Shown: positions 1-7,948 of the stretch, one piece after another
Layout of the letters: the number at the start of each line of letters is the position of its first letter
Position numbering within the stretch: the stretch's first letter is position 1
NCBI RefSeq assembly: GCF_002395745.1
Contig: NZ_DGUN01000051.1
Location: 1-64,000, forward strand
Length of the DNA: 64,000 bases
Source: Fibrobacter sp. UBA4309
Lineage (GTDB): Bacteria; Fibrobacterota; Fibrobacteria; Fibrobacterales; Fibrobacteraceae
Direction: 5' to 3'
Notes under the pieces: generated by a model
Databases searched by the model: none
Told to the model about the DNA's origin: nothing
Seen by the model: only the letters and a program-made list of their open reading frames with translations
Made by a program: the position numbers and the translations under genes

Positions 1-1007
1 TGTTCATCTACGACAAGCGCGACGGCGGCGTGAACGTGCGCCGCATCGAGAACAAGCTCGGCATCCACGGAAGCCCGACCTGCGAACTTGTCTACAAGAA
101 CGCGAAGGCTGAACTCTGCGGCCGCCGTAAGTTCGGTCTCATCAAGTACGTGATGGCCCTCATGAACGGTGCACGCCTCGGCATTGCCGCACAGTCCGTG
201 GGCATCAGCCAGATGGCTTACAACGAAGCTCTCGCCTACGCCAAGGACCGTAAGCAGTTCGGTCAGGCTATCGTGAACTTCCCGGCCGTCTACGAGATGA
301 TTTCCAACATCAAGGCTCGCCTCGACGCAGGCCGCGCTCTCCTGTACCAGACAGCCCGCTATGTAGATATCTACAAGGGCCTCGAGGACATCGAGCGCAC
401 CCGCAAGCTCACCGACGAGGAGAAGGCAGAACTCAAGCTCTACCAGAAGCTCGCTTCCGCTTGCACGCCGCTTGCAAAGGGCATGAACTCCGAATACGCA
501 AACCAGAACAGCTACGACTGTATCCAGGTTCACGGCGGTTCGGGCTACATGCTCGAATACGCTTGCCAGCGCCTGTACCGCGACGCCCGTATCACTTCGA
601 TTTACGAAGGTACGACGCAGTTGCAGACGGTTGCCGCTCTCCCGCACGTGACCACCGGTACTTACAGCCAGATGCTCGAAGAATTCGAAGCCCAGGATGT
701 GCGCCCGGAATACGAAGCACTCAAGGCCCGCGCAAAGGCCATGGACGCCAAGTACAACGAAGCTGTGGAATTCGTGAAGTCCGTCGAGAACAACGAGTTC
801 ACCGACCTTTGCAGCCGTCACCTCTACGAACTCGCCGCCAACTGCGTGATGAGCCAACTCATGCTCCGCGACGCCACCAAGGCACCTGAACTGTTCGACA
901 AGAGCATGAAGGTGTACTTGAACCTCGCCGAAGCCGAAGTCGCAAAGCACTACAACTTCGTGAAGAGCCTCGACGGCGCCGCGATGGAAAGCTACAAGCA
1001 GGCGTAA
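1..1007 (+). CDS. Acyl-CoA dehydrogenase, C-terminal part (5' end outside window)
   Basis: The reading frame is open from base 3, so the gene begins before the window. About 334 residues are present. They match the C-terminal half of the acyl-CoA dehydrogenase family, FAD enzymes that oxidise acyl-CoA thioesters to enoyl-CoA. Seen in the sequence: the helical-domain motif YAKDRKQFGQAI, then VHGGSGYMLEYACQRLYRDA, then IYEGTTQLQ, whose Glu is at the position of the catalytic base in medium-chain enzymes. A tail of about 120 residues follows this motif, as in the longer members that carry an extra C-terminal helical domain. The chain-length specificity and the electron-transfer partner cannot be read from this fragment. 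A strong hairpin terminator lies downstream. The family call is secure; the substrate is not. Confidence 0.9.
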   Translation, partial: FIYDKRDGGVNVRRIENKLGIHGSPTCELVYKNAKAELCGRRKFGLIKYVMALMNGARLGIAAQSVGISQMAYNEALAYAKDRKQFGQAIVNFPAVYEMISNIKARLDAGRALLYQTARYVDIYKGLEDIERTRKLTDEEKAELKLYQKLASACTPLAKGMNSEYANQNSYDCIQVHGGSGYMLEYACQRLYRDARITSIYEGTTQLQTVAALPHVTTGTYSQMLEEFEAQDVRPEYEALKARAKAMDAKYNEAVEFVKSVENNEFTDLCSRHLYELAANCVMSQLMLRDATKAPELFDKSMKVYLNLAEAEVAKHYNFVKSLDGAAMESYKQA

Positions 1008-1061
1008 GAAGTGGTAAGTGGTTAGTGGCTAGTGATTAGTGAATAATCGCGGCTACGCCGC
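1008..1061. repeat. Short degenerate TAGTG-type repeats plus small palindrome
   Basis: Just after the acyl-CoA dehydrogenase stop, the unit (t/a)agtg recurs about five times with 1-3 base spacers (agtgg, agtgg, agtgg, agtga, agtga). It is followed by the perfect palindrome gcggc-tac-gccgc at 1049-1061. No gene is seen here. The stretch looks like a simple intergenic repeat lying ahead of the terminator hairpin. Its function is unknown. Confidence 0.5.
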
Positions 1062-1078
1062 CTACTGAAACGCGAAAA

Positions 1079-1120
1079 GAAATTGCCCCGGCTCGTTTGA
1101 GTCGGGGCAATTTCTTTTTT
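1079..1120. terminator. Bidirectional rho-independent terminator
   Basis: Arms 1079-1090 (gaaattgccccg) and 1103-1114 (cggggcaatttc) pair perfectly over 12 bp. An inner ctc/gag pairing closes on a gttt loop. A T-run (1115-1120) follows on the plus strand and an A-rich run (cgaaaag) precedes it, so the hairpin can end both the plus-strand dehydrogenase gene and the converging minus-strand lipoprotein gene. The lipoprotein stop codon overlaps the T-run. Confidence 0.85.
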
Positions 1121-2144
1121 ACAAGTCTTCTTTCTCTTTATCCAAGATACACCAGACACCCGAATATTGGCTTGCCACTCCTAGAGGGCGGCAAAGTCTC
1201 GGGAAGACATCCGACGAGACGCCCATATTGCGCTGGATGCACTTGATGGCATCGTTATGATACTTTCCATAACCCTTGCACGATTCTTCCGGTGTGGCGT
1301 CAGAAGCGCTTTCGTAGCCCTTGGTTGTACAGGTCTCGTTTTTAAAGATCCATGTACTTTGGGAGCCCGTTATTTTCACATTGTATTTCTCGATGAAAAT
1401 GGTGTCGACATAAGCCGAACTGGAATCGTCACCGACAAACGTCACCAGGGAATCATTTTCGAAATAGCTCTTTTTCCATCCGGTATGCAAGCTTGTATCC
1501 ACCTGGGGCTGCACCGTGTAACTGGGATTCCTTTTTTGCCACACGGAAACAGTCGAATCCGTCAGCTGGACCAGCATCAGGATTTTTTCAAACTCGCCAT
1601 AGTAAAAGACATCTCCACCGACCGTAATTTTTTTCGTATAGGCATACTCGTCTTCGCGGCAATCGCCCCAGACATAAGTGGAACAATTCTGCACATCGGA
1701 AAACAGGAGGGAGTCCTCATGGGCAATAAGCACCCAATCCATCCAGTAACCCGTCGCCATATAGGTGACGCCCACTTCTCCGTTCGGCACTTCTTTCACA
1801 TAGCACGATGAATAGTTTTTCTGTTCGCCAGATACGACATTCTTTGTATTCTCGCCATACTCCGGCTCATTTTCGGCATAGTGTTCATAGCCATATATTT
1901 CAAATGTGGCACCGGCGGTATCAAAAGGAAGCTGGTCTTCTGACGAGGAGCTAGTTACCGGCTCTTCCGACGAAGAACTGCCAGGCGTTTCTTGCGAAGA
2001 CGAACTCACCGCAAGCTCTTCTGACGAAGAAAGTTCCTCCGCTTCTTCCTGTGATTCCAGTTCCTGTGTCCGCGATGAAACTGACCCATCGCAGGCCGCC
2101 AAGAGCGCGACTGCGCCGACGAACAAAAAGCCAAGACCTTTCAT
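1119..2144 (-). CDS. Secreted lipoprotein with Ser/Glu-rich linker, function unknown
   Basis: 341 residues. A lipoprotein signal peptide ends in LLAAC (lipidated Cys at 18), so the protein is probably anchored in a membrane facing the periplasm or cell surface. Residues about 24-72 form a low-complexity linker of SSSSEE-like repeats, a style common in Fibrobacter lipoproteins. Residues about 73-341 form a Cys-containing domain, rich in Tyr and acidic residues, that I do not recognise. The gene starts 2 bp after the stop of the upstream UDP-galactopyranose mutase gene, so the two are probably co-transcribed. The high Ser codon density creates a misleading plus-strand frame at 1906-2160. No function is assigned. 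Confidence 0.75.
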   Translation of the reverse strand: MKGLGFLFVGAVALLAACDGSVSSRTQELESQEEAEELSSSEELAVSSSSQETPGSSSSEEPVTSSSSEDQLPFDTAGATFEIYGYEHYAENEPEYGENTKNVVSGEQKNYSSCYVKEVPNGEVGVTYMATGYWMDWVLIAHEDSLLFSDVQNCSTYVWGDCREDEYAYTKKITVGGDVFYYGEFEKILMLVQLTDSTVSVWQKRNPSYTVQPQVDTSLHTGWKKSYFENDSLVTFVGDDSSSAYVDTIFIEKYNVKITGSQSTWIFKNETCTTKGYESASDATPEESCKGYGKYHNDAIKCIQRNMGVSSDVFPRLCRPLGVASQYSGVWCILDKEKEDL

Positions 2145-2146
2145 AA

Positions 2147-3271
2147 CTAAATATCCTTGATGTTCAACACCTGCTCGATCACAGGCGCCATGTCATAATA
2201 CCTGTACTGTCCCAGGCGGCCCCCGAAAAGGACATCCTTTTCGTCCGCAACCAGTTTGCGATATTCTTCGGCCAGGGAATTATTGCGGTCGTCGTTTACA
2301 GGATAATAGGGTTCCATCCCAATCTTGTATTCCGTAGAATACTCTTCGGAAATGACCGTCTTGGGACAGTCATAGACGGCCTGGCCAAACATTTCGAAAT
2401 GCTTGTGCTCGATAATGCGCGTGTACGGTTGGTCATGCGAGGTGTAGTTGACAACAGCGTTCCCCTGGAAATTCGGGAAATCTTCTACGCGCGTCTTGAA
2501 GCTGACCGTGCGCCAATCCAGCCGCCCGAGCCTATAGTCGAAATATTCGTCAAGGGCTCCTGTATAGACGAGCTTGTCCGCCACATGGCGCCAGTTTTTC
2601 TTGTAGTCCGTAAAGAAATCGACTCCGGTACGGCACTCGACGCCCCGCAGCAATCCGTCGACAAGCTTATTGTAACCGCCAACGGGAATTCCCTGGTACT
2701 TGTCGTTGAAATAATTGTTGTCGTACACAAAGCGGACCGGCAGACGCTTGATGATAAACGCAGGCAAATCCTTACAGCTGCGCCCCCATTGTTTTTCGGT
2801 ATACTCCTTGATGAGTTTTTCGAAGATATCCTTGCCCACAAGCGAAAGCGCCTGTTCTTCGAGGTTTGCGGGTTCGCGATGGCCCAACGCCGCGACCGCC
2901 TCCGCTTTTTGCTCCTCAATTTTTGCACTGGCTTCGGCAGGAGTCGTCACGCCCCACATCTGGTAGAACGTGTTCATGTTGAACGGCAAGTTATAGAGCT
3001 TGCCCTTGTAGTTGGCAACAGGGCTATTCGTATAGCGGTTGAACTCCACGATCGAGTTCACGAAATCCCACACCTGCTTGTTGTTGGTATGGAAAATATG
3101 AGCCCCATACTTGTGGACATTGATGCCTTCAACGTTTTCACAGTAGACGTTGCCGCCCAGGTGTTCGCGCTTATCGATAACGAGACATTTCTTGCCCGCC
3201 TTGGTGGCACGGTAGGCAAAAGTCGCCCCGAACAAGCCCGAACCGACGATGAGGTAATCAAACTGATTCAT
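2147..3271 (-). CDS. glf: UDP-galactopyranose mutase
   Basis: 374 residues. The enzyme converts UDP-galactopyranose to UDP-galactofuranose using reduced FAD and supplies Galf for surface glycans. Seen in the sequence: the N-terminal FAD-binding motif YLIVGSGLFGATFA, EYTEKQWGRSCKDLP, the segment YFNDKYQGIPVGGYNKLVD, LGRLDWRTVSF, and a C-terminal LFGGRLGQYRYYDM. All are typical of Glf, as is the length. The Met at 3271 is chosen because it directly precedes the FAD motif. A start at 3340 would add 23 unrelated residues and run through the terminator at 3303-3334. The lipoprotein gene follows by 2 bp. The gene sits about 9 kb from the main polysaccharide locus, which it could supply with Galf. 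Confidence 0.95.
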   Translation of the reverse strand: MNQFDYLIVGSGLFGATFAYRATKAGKKCLVIDKREHLGGNVYCENVEGINVHKYGAHIFHTNNKQVWDFVNSIVEFNRYTNSPVANYKGKLYNLPFNMNTFYQMWGVTTPAEASAKIEEQKAEAVAALGHREPANLEEQALSLVGKDIFEKLIKEYTEKQWGRSCKDLPAFIIKRLPVRFVYDNNYFNDKYQGIPVGGYNKLVDGLLRGVECRTGVDFFTDYKKNWRHVADKLVYTGALDEYFDYRLGRLDWRTVSFKTRVEDFPNFQGNAVVNYTSHDQPYTRIIEHKHFEMFGQAVYDCPKTVISEEYSTEYKIGMEPYYPVNDDRNNSLAEEYRKLVADEKDVLFGGRLGQYRYYDMAPVIEQVLNIKDI

Positions 3272-3302
3272 TTTACCACTGTATAACCTTTTGATGGAAT
3301 AT

Positions 3303-3334
3303 AAAAAACTGGCCGCCCCGCGAGGGAGCGACCA
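3303..3334 (-). terminator. Rho-independent terminator after tsf
   Basis: Read on the minus strand, tggtcgctccc pairs with ggggcggcca (G-U pairs allowed) around a short tcgc loop, followed by gttttttat. It lies between tsf and glf, both on the minus strand, so it should end the rpsB-tsf transcript before glf. Confidence 0.75.
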
Positions 3335-3350
3335 ATTCAATTTACGGTCT

Positions 3351-3415
3351 GGATCCTTCGCGCTGTCGCGCTCAGGATGACACGATAAGCTATTTGCTCA
3401 AAGGGCCGAAGGCCC
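3351..3415. repeat. Dispersed GTCATCC/GGATCC-type palindromic repeat
   Basis: This intergenic block carries atcct (3353-3357) and aggat (3374-3378) as outer arms around gcgc-tgtc-gcgc, then a second hairpin gggcc-gaa-ggccc (3403-3415). The reverse complement has the form gtcatcct...cgaaggatcc. The same core recurs near 60.7 kb, so this is probably a repetitive intergenic element. No coding potential was seen. Confidence 0.6.
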
Positions 3416-3443
3416 GACCTCATAGCTCATCGCCCAAAACCTC

Positions 3444-4325
3444 TTAGTTACCGCGTTCGAAGCGGATGAAGTTCACAACCTTCAGGCTTGCAAGACCGAG
3501 CTGCTTGGCGACGACTTCCTGGAGGTAGTCCTTGACGCTGAGCTTCTTCGGGTTCTTTTCGGACATGAAGAATTCCTGGTCTTCGAGAACGATTTCCTTG
3601 AGGACCTTAGCCACGCGGCCATCGATCTGGCGCTGCATGAACTCAGGCTTGGTCTGCTTGCCGGAGGCTTCGATCTGGGCCTTGGCAATTTCCTTTTCCT
3701 TTTCGATCGTTTCGGCCGGAACGGAAGCATCGTTCAGGGCGACCGGAGCGAAAGCGGCAGCCTGCATGGCGATGTCCTTGGCGGCAGCCTTAAGGGCGGC
3801 TTCGTCGGCAGAGCCTTCGTAAGCGAGTTCGGTAATCACACCGATCTTGCCCTTCATGTGGCTGTACACACCGAACACGGAGTTCGGAACCTTCTTGAGC
3901 TCGGCGAACTTGCGGAAGTCGATGTTTTCCTGGATCTTCACGAGCACGTCCTGGAGACGGTCGCCAACCTTGACGCCATCGACGACGGCGTTCTTCAAGT
4001 CATCGACAGAAGCGATGGCCTGAGTTTCGACAGCCTTGACGGCGAGAGCGGCGAGAGCCACGAAGTCGTCGTTGTTGGACACCGGTTCGGTCTCGCAGGA
4101 GAGTTCGAATGCGGCAGCCTTGTCGGCGGTTTCGATGAGGTAGATGCGGCCTTCCTTGGCGGCCTTGTCGGCACGCTTGGCAGCAACGGCAGCACCCTGC
4201 TTGCGCAGGAGCTCGATGGCCTTGTCCATGTCGCCATCAGTTTCGACGAGGGCCTTCTTGCACTGCATCATGCCCACGCCAGTCTTCTGGCGGAGTTCGT
4301 TAACGAGGGAAGCGGTAATCTGCAT
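3444..4325 (-). CDS. tsf: Translation elongation factor Ts
   Basis: 293 residues. EF-Ts is the guanine-nucleotide exchange factor that recycles EF-Tu-GDP to EF-Tu-GTP in the cytoplasm. The N-terminal UBA-like region contains TGVGMMQCKKALVETDGDMD, the family signature, and is followed by the core exchange domains (residues about 55-290). Length is typical. The start at 4325 (MQITASL) is chosen because an upstream in-frame Met at 4424 would lie deep inside rpsB and add non-homologous sequence. The gap to rpsB is one base, the classical rpsB-tsf operon. A rho-independent terminator lies about 110 bp downstream. Confidence 0.98.
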   Translation of the reverse strand: MQITASLVNELRQKTGVGMMQCKKALVETDGDMDKAIELLRKQGAAVAAKRADKAAKEGRIYLIETADKAAAFELSCETEPVSNNDDFVALAALAVKAVETQAIASVDDLKNAVVDGVKVGDRLQDVLVKIQENIDFRKFAELKKVPNSVFGVYSHMKGKIGVITELAYEGSADEAALKAAAKDIAMQAAAFAPVALNDASVPAETIEKEKEIAKAQIEASGKQTKPEFMQRQIDGRVAKVLKEIVLEDQEFFMSEKNPKKLSVKDYLQEVVAKQLGLASLKVVNFIRFERGN

Positions 4326-4326
4326 A

Positions 4327-5064
4327 TTACTTGTCCTCGCCGTTATCGAACTTCTTAGCTTCTTCCTTGGAAGCCTTCTTGTCAGTGGAACGGGCCTTGA
4401 CGTTGGCAGCGATGTAGTCCACAATGAGCTTGATGGACTTCACGGCGTCGTCGTTGGCCGGAATCGGATAGTCCACGAGAGTCGGGTCGACGTTCGTGTC
4501 GCAGATGCCGATGATAGGAATGTGGAGGCGACGGGCTTCGGCCACGGCAATCTTTTCGTGGGCGAGGTCGGTCACGACCAGGAGACCCGGAAGGTTCACC
4601 ATTTCACGGATGCCGCCGAACACGCCGAGCAGCTTTTCGCGTTCACGGTTCTTGTCGAGAACTTCCTTCTTGGAGAGGGCCTGGAAGGTACCGTCCTGTT
4701 CCATGGCGTCGATCTTGTCGATCTTCTTGATGGACTTGCGGACAGTCTGGAAGTTCGTGAGCATACCACCGAGCCAGCGGTTGGTGACGGAGAACTGGTT
4801 GCAGGTCGCGGCAGCGTCGAGCACGCACTGGCGGGCAGTCGGCTTGGTGCCGACGAAGAGCACGGTCTTGCCGGATTCGGAAATCTTGGCAGCGGCCTTG
4901 GCAGCTTCTTCGAGGAGGTCACGGGTCTTGGACAGGTTGAGAACGTAGATGCCGTTCTTTTCAGCCAAGATGTAGGGTTTCATTTTCGGGTTCCAGCGCT
5001 GAGTCTGGTGACCAAAGTGGGAGCCTGCAGCGAGCAGGTCTTCAACGGAAGGCAGATTTGCCAT
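4327..5064 (-). CDS. rpsB: 30S ribosomal protein S2
   Basis: 245 residues. S2 is part of the small ribosomal subunit and helps recruit S1. Seen in the sequence: the N-terminal LLAAGSHFGHQTQRWNPKMK signature, the internal GTKPTARQCV region, and VDYPIPANDDAVKSIKLIVDYIA near the C-terminus. The start at 5064 is fixed by this N-terminus and by an AAAGGA Shine-Dalgarno upstream. A much longer in-frame extension to 5967 is antisense to the flavin-reductase gene and is rejected. tsf follows after one base. The roughly 115-bp leader (5065-5180) is GC-rich with several short inverted repeats, so leader-based autoregulation is possible but not shown. Confidence 0.98.
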   Translation of the reverse strand: MANLPSVEDLLAAGSHFGHQTQRWNPKMKPYILAEKNGIYVLNLSKTRDLLEEAAKAAAKISESGKTVLFVGTKPTARQCVLDAAATCNQFSVTNRWLGGMLTNFQTVRKSIKKIDKIDAMEQDGTFQALSKKEVLDKNREREKLLGVFGGIREMVNLPGLLVVTDLAHEKIAVAEARRLHIPIIGICDTNVDPTLVDYPIPANDDAVKSIKLIVDYIAANVKARSTDKKASKEEAKKFDNGEDK

Positions 5065-5238
5065 AATGTATTCCTTTCGGTTAGTTCTACCCGGCATGCA
5101 AATAAGCCGCGAAGCGAAGCCCGAACCTAGGGGTGTGGACCGCGCCACCGAAGCGACTCTCGCAAGCCGGTGATTGGTTTCACTTAGGCGAAATTGCCCA
5201 AGCGCGCCAAAAGATAGAAAAATTCTAAATTTGTGTCC

Positions 5239-5994
5239 ATGCCTGAAAAGAAGAAAATACTCGTAATGGTCGCGAGCCCCAAAAACGAACGCAGCGGGAC
5301 GCTCATCCCGACCAAGGCCTTTGTGCAGGGAATCGAAGAAAACGGCGAATACGAGACGGAATACCTCTTTATAGACCGCCTGAACGTGAAACCGTGCCGG
5401 GGCTGCCTCAGTTGCTGGGGCCGCGAAGACGGAAGCTGCTTCATGAAGGACGACGACATCCCGATGGTGCGGGAGAAGCTCATCAACTCGGACATCGTCA
5501 TCTGGAGTTTCCCGCTGTTCCTGTTCAGCATTCCCGGGCAGATGAAGGTCCTGATGGACCGCATTGTAGGCATGGTCCACCCCTACATGGGACAGAAGCT
5601 TAAGGAAGGCGCGAATGCGCTGAACTCGCACTTGCACGGGCTGCAGTTCCAAAAGGAAGGCCAGAAGATCATCTTGCTTTCGAGCTGCGCCTGGATGGAC
5701 CTGGACGTCGTCTACGAACCCATCCGCAAGCAGTTCGACATCATCCTCGGGCACGAAGGCTATACGCTTATCGCCTGCCCGCAGATGCGCGCGCTCGACC
5801 ACCGCGGAGGCCCGCGCCGCCTTGCCATGCTGCGTGAAAAATACCGCAAGGGCGGCGCAGAACTCGCCAAGACCGGCAAGCTCTCTCAAGAAGCGATTGA
5901 CGTGATGCAGAAGCCCATCTTCAGCGACGAAGCTTACGTAACGCTCGTGACCGAGTTCGTCACGCACATGTTCGACCGCGACGACAATTTCTAG
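5239..5994 (+). CDS. NADPH-dependent FMN reductase-like flavodoxin-fold protein
   Basis: About 251 residues. The N-terminus (KKILVMVASPKNERSGT) matches the FMN phosphate-binding loop of the NAD(P)H-dependent oxidoreductase / FMN reductase family. PCRGCLSCWG plus a following Cys gives a C-x2-C-x2-C motif, as in iron-sulfur-flavoprotein-like members. The conserved segment WSFPLFLFSIPGQMKVLMDR follows. The C-terminal third (residues about 140-251) is longer than in the smallest members and is not recognised. The ATG at 5239 is preferred over a GTG two codons upstream. The gene is divergent from rpsB and converges on the next gene, sharing a CTAG at the two stop codons. A cytoplasmic redox role is likely; the electron acceptor is unknown. 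Confidence 0.8.
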   Translation: MPEKKKILVMVASPKNERSGTLIPTKAFVQGIEENGEYETEYLFIDRLNVKPCRGCLSCWGREDGSCFMKDDDIPMVREKLINSDIVIWSFPLFLFSIPGQMKVLMDRIVGMVHPYMGQKLKEGANALNSHLHGLQFQKEGQKIILLSSCAWMDLDVVYEPIRKQFDIILGHEGYTLIACPQMRALDHRGGPRRLAMLREKYRKGGAELAKTGKLSQEAIDVMQKPIFSDEAYVTLVTEFVTHMFDRDDNF

Positions 5995-6635
5995 TTGCGT
6001 TTCTGGCCGAACCAGTAGGTAAAATAAAGGCGGAACCGGAGTTCGTGTATATCAACTTTGCGGTAACTATCCGTTTCCTTGTACATACCCAAGAATTCAT
6101 AACCCGTCCGGAGTCCCAATTCGACGCCATTGTTCTTGTATCCAAAAGCAACCACTGCATCTAGCCAAAGGTCATTGCCGTAATCCACTTCTTCTTGCGA
6201 AAAGACTTCGGTTCCATCCACTTCAATTTTCTCGTCGACTTGCGGGATTCTGAAACTGGGACCCGCCGAAACAAACACGTTTTCCGCCACAAAAACATTC
6301 CACATCACGGTAAATTCCATACCGTAGGTTTCCACCGAGTCCACAACCGTTCGACGCAAGTATTCGTATTCACCCGCAAAACCGAAGGTTCCGTCTAGAC
6401 CAATATCGGCAAGTACCGATGCCCTTGATGTAACAGGGAACGCCATTCTAAAATATATCCCGAAGCCAGCCGAATAATTATCGCTGTATAGATTTTTGTC
6501 GGAACCTGTCATGTACGACGGGCCCATGCCGAGCATGGCGCCCATACTGAACTTTTCGAAAGCGTCCACGCCATCTGCAAAAGCGGGAACGGCAAGCCAC
6601 AAAGAAAGGAGAACGGTAACAATTTTATTTTGCAT
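5991..6635 (-). CDS. Predicted outer-membrane beta-barrel protein, unknown
   Basis: 214 residues with a clear Sec signal peptide ending near AVPAFA (about residue 20). The mature part alternates hydrophobic and polar residues with many Gly and aromatic residues, and ends in LRFRLYFTYWFGQKRN. This is the pattern of a small 8-10-stranded outer-membrane barrel. No family motif was identified. The start overlaps the 3' end of the upstream lipoprotein gene by 11 bp, so the pair is probably translationally coupled. The stop overlaps the convergent flavin-reductase stop. It could be a Fibrobacter-specific envelope protein. Confidence 0.7.
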   Translation of the reverse strand: MQNKIVTVLLSLWLAVPAFADGVDAFEKFSMGAMLGMGPSYMTGSDKNLYSDNYSAGFGIYFRMAFPVTSRASVLADIGLDGTFGFAGEYEYLRRTVVDSVETYGMEFTVMWNVFVAENVFVSAGPSFRIPQVDEKIEVDGTEVFSQEEVDYGNDLWLDAVVAFGYKNNGVELGLRTGYEFLGMYKETDSYRKVDIHELRFRLYFTYWFGQKRN

Positions 6636-7416
6636 CGTTCACCACCGGGATTACAATGGGACTATCATTCACACCGCCGGACAAAATCAACTTATTCGGA
6701 AGCGGGCTCACTTTCAAGTAAGGATCAAGCGAATTTTTCGTCTCAAAATTAACATCCAGAGCCTCAACAACAACCATACCGGAACCAACCTCCCAATTGC
6801 CCGCAGAGTCAATCCTCTTGAGAACCTTGCTAAGATCAATGGAAAGGGAAGCTCGATTTTTCTTACCATCCGAAACAGAAAAAATGATTTTTCCAGCCGC
6901 ATCGGCGTAAATCGTATCCTTAATGACGATTGTGGTATCGCGTTTAATCCATTCGTCTCCTTTATAATACCCTTCCAGCGTAATCGCATTGACAGAATCT
7001 TTTGCACAATTGAGGTTCATAACGGAGGGTACATAGGTATCGCCTTTCATGAATTCAATTTCACCCTGGAAATAGGAAATCAATGGTTTCATCTCGCCCG
7101 AACTTTCATCCTTGACTTGCAGGGAAAGGAGCGATGCGTCCTTGAATCCAGAAATCGTTTTGTAATAGGTGCAACCGGTATTAGGCGAGCAATCACTAAT
7201 CCGGGACTCCTCCAAGGTAAAACCGGAGAAGACGATTCCGCAACTTTTCGACTTGGCAACCACTCGACAAGACAGAGCGAATTCCAAACCGGCAAGGTCC
7301 GTAAGCAGCACCTCGTTTTCTTTTTCGTTGACCGTGGTGATGTAGGAATCACCGCTGTTTGTGCTACAAGCGACAAACAATAAAAAAGAGAGCAATATGA
7401 AAGCAAGCTTTTCCAT
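6625..7416 (-). CDS. Predicted lipoprotein, unknown
   Basis: 263 residues. The Met at 7416 gives a short hydrophobic signal peptide ending in LLFVAC, a good lipobox. Farther upstream in-frame starts would run into the rpsI terminator and are rejected. The mature protein has several Cys residues (for example CSPNTGCTY, CRVVAKSKSCG), which may form disulfides in the periplasm, and a beta-rich pattern. It has no recognised domain. It overlaps the barrel-like gene downstream by 11 bp, which suggests that the lipoprotein and barrel protein work together. Expression must start between 7416 and the terminator at 7474. Confidence 0.75.
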   Translation of the reverse strand: MEKLAFILLSFLLFVACSTNSGDSYITTVNEKENEVLLTDLAGLEFALSCRVVAKSKSCGIVFSGFTLEESRISDCSPNTGCTYYKTISGFKDASLLSLQVKDESSGEMKPLISYFQGEIEFMKGDTYVPSVMNLNCAKDSVNAITLEGYYKGDEWIKRDTTIVIKDTIYADAAGKIIFSVSDGKKNRASLSIDLSKVLKRIDSAGNWEVGSGMVVVEALDVNFETKNSLDPYLKVSPLPNKLILSGGVNDSPIVIPVVNDAK

Positions 7417-7473
7417 CAAAAACAAAATAAACTCAAAACGCACGAACAGCAAATTCATTTGTAAAATAAAAAG

Positions 7474-7502
7474 AAAAACCCCGGCGCGAAGCCAGGGTTT
7501 TC
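7474..7502 (-). terminator. Rho-independent terminator after rpsI
   Basis: Arms aaaaccc (7475-7481) and gggtttt (7495-7501) pair. An inner ggc/gcc closes on a gcgaa loop, with one C/A mismatch between them. On the minus strand a T-rich tract (tttttctttttatttt) follows. It ends the rplM-rpsI transcript. Confidence 0.85.
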
Positions 7503-7522
7503 CATAAAAGCAATTTCGCAGA

Positions 7523-7927
7523 TTAGCGCTTGCTGAACTGGAAGTGCTTACGAGCCTTCTTGCGGCCGAACTTCTTACGTTCAACGGCACGAGAGTCGCG
7601 AGTCATCAAGCCTTCCTTCTTGAGGGCCGGCTTGTCTTCGGCGTTGTTCGCGACGAGAGCGCGAGCGATGCCGAGACGGACAGCACCCATCTGGCCGGCG
7701 ATTCCACCGCCGCGGGCGGTGACTTCGACGTCCCATTCTTCAGCGTTGCCGAGGATGGCGAACGGAAGGTTGGCGATCATGTTCTGCACTTCAGAATGGA
7801 AGTAATCCTTGAAATCACGACCATTGATAGTGCGCTTGCCGGAACCCGGCTTCAGGATCACAGCGGCGATGGCATTCTTGCGACGGCCGGTGCCGCGGTA
7901 GATCTTCTTATTCTTTGCGGTAGCGAT
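7523..7927 (-). CDS. rpsI: 30S ribosomal protein S9, apparent AUC start
   Basis: 134 residues from the proposed start. S9 lies in the small-subunit head, and its basic C-terminal tail (ending FQFSKR) contacts P-site tRNA. Conserved segments are IYRGTGRRKNAIAAV near the N-terminus, the GGGIAGQMGAVRLGIARAL region, and LMTRDSRAVERKKFGRKKAR. The first ATG/GTG/TTG in frame is a GTG at 7861, which would delete the conserved TGRRK segment. Upstream to the in-frame stop shared with rplM there is no ATG, GTG or TTG. An ATC at 7925-7927 sits 8 bases after a perfect GGAGG and is followed by Ala-Thr-Ala-Lys, as expected for S9. I therefore place the start there. A base error turning ATG into ATC is the alternative. 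Confidence 0.9.
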   Translation of the reverse strand: MATAKNKKIYRGTGRRKNAIAAVILKPGSGKRTINGRDFKDYFHSEVQNMIANLPFAILGNAEEWDVEVTARGGGIAGQMGAVRLGIARALVANNAEDKPALKKEGLMTRDSRAVERKKFGRKKARKHFQFSKR

Positions 7928-7940
7928 AGATTTATCCTCC
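7925..7940 (-). promoter_or_regulatory. RBS and non-canonical ATC start of rpsI
   Basis: On the minus strand, ggagg (7940-7936) is followed by the 8-base spacer ataaatct and then ATC (7927-7925). The spacing is ideal, and no ordinary start codon exists in frame between the rplM stop and codon 23 of rpsI. AUC starts are rare in bacteria and are used for regulation in infC. Confidence 0.6.
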
Positions 7941-7948
7941 GTTCTAAA

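Noticed and set aside
1906..2160. Ser-rich plus-strand frame as a small gene
   Set aside because: It mirrors the SSSSEE linker of the minus-strand lipoprotein and contains only low-complexity sequence.
2399..3286. 295-codon open frame on the plus strand
   Set aside because: Antisense to glf, whose FAD and UGM motifs are clear.
3272..3340. Upstream start of glf at 3340
   Set aside because: The added residues are not conserved, and the region contains the tsf terminator hairpin.
5065..5967. N-terminal extension of rpsB by about 300 codons
   Set aside because: It lies antisense to the flavin-reductase gene and is not S2-like. S2 starts at 5064 with a normal RBS.
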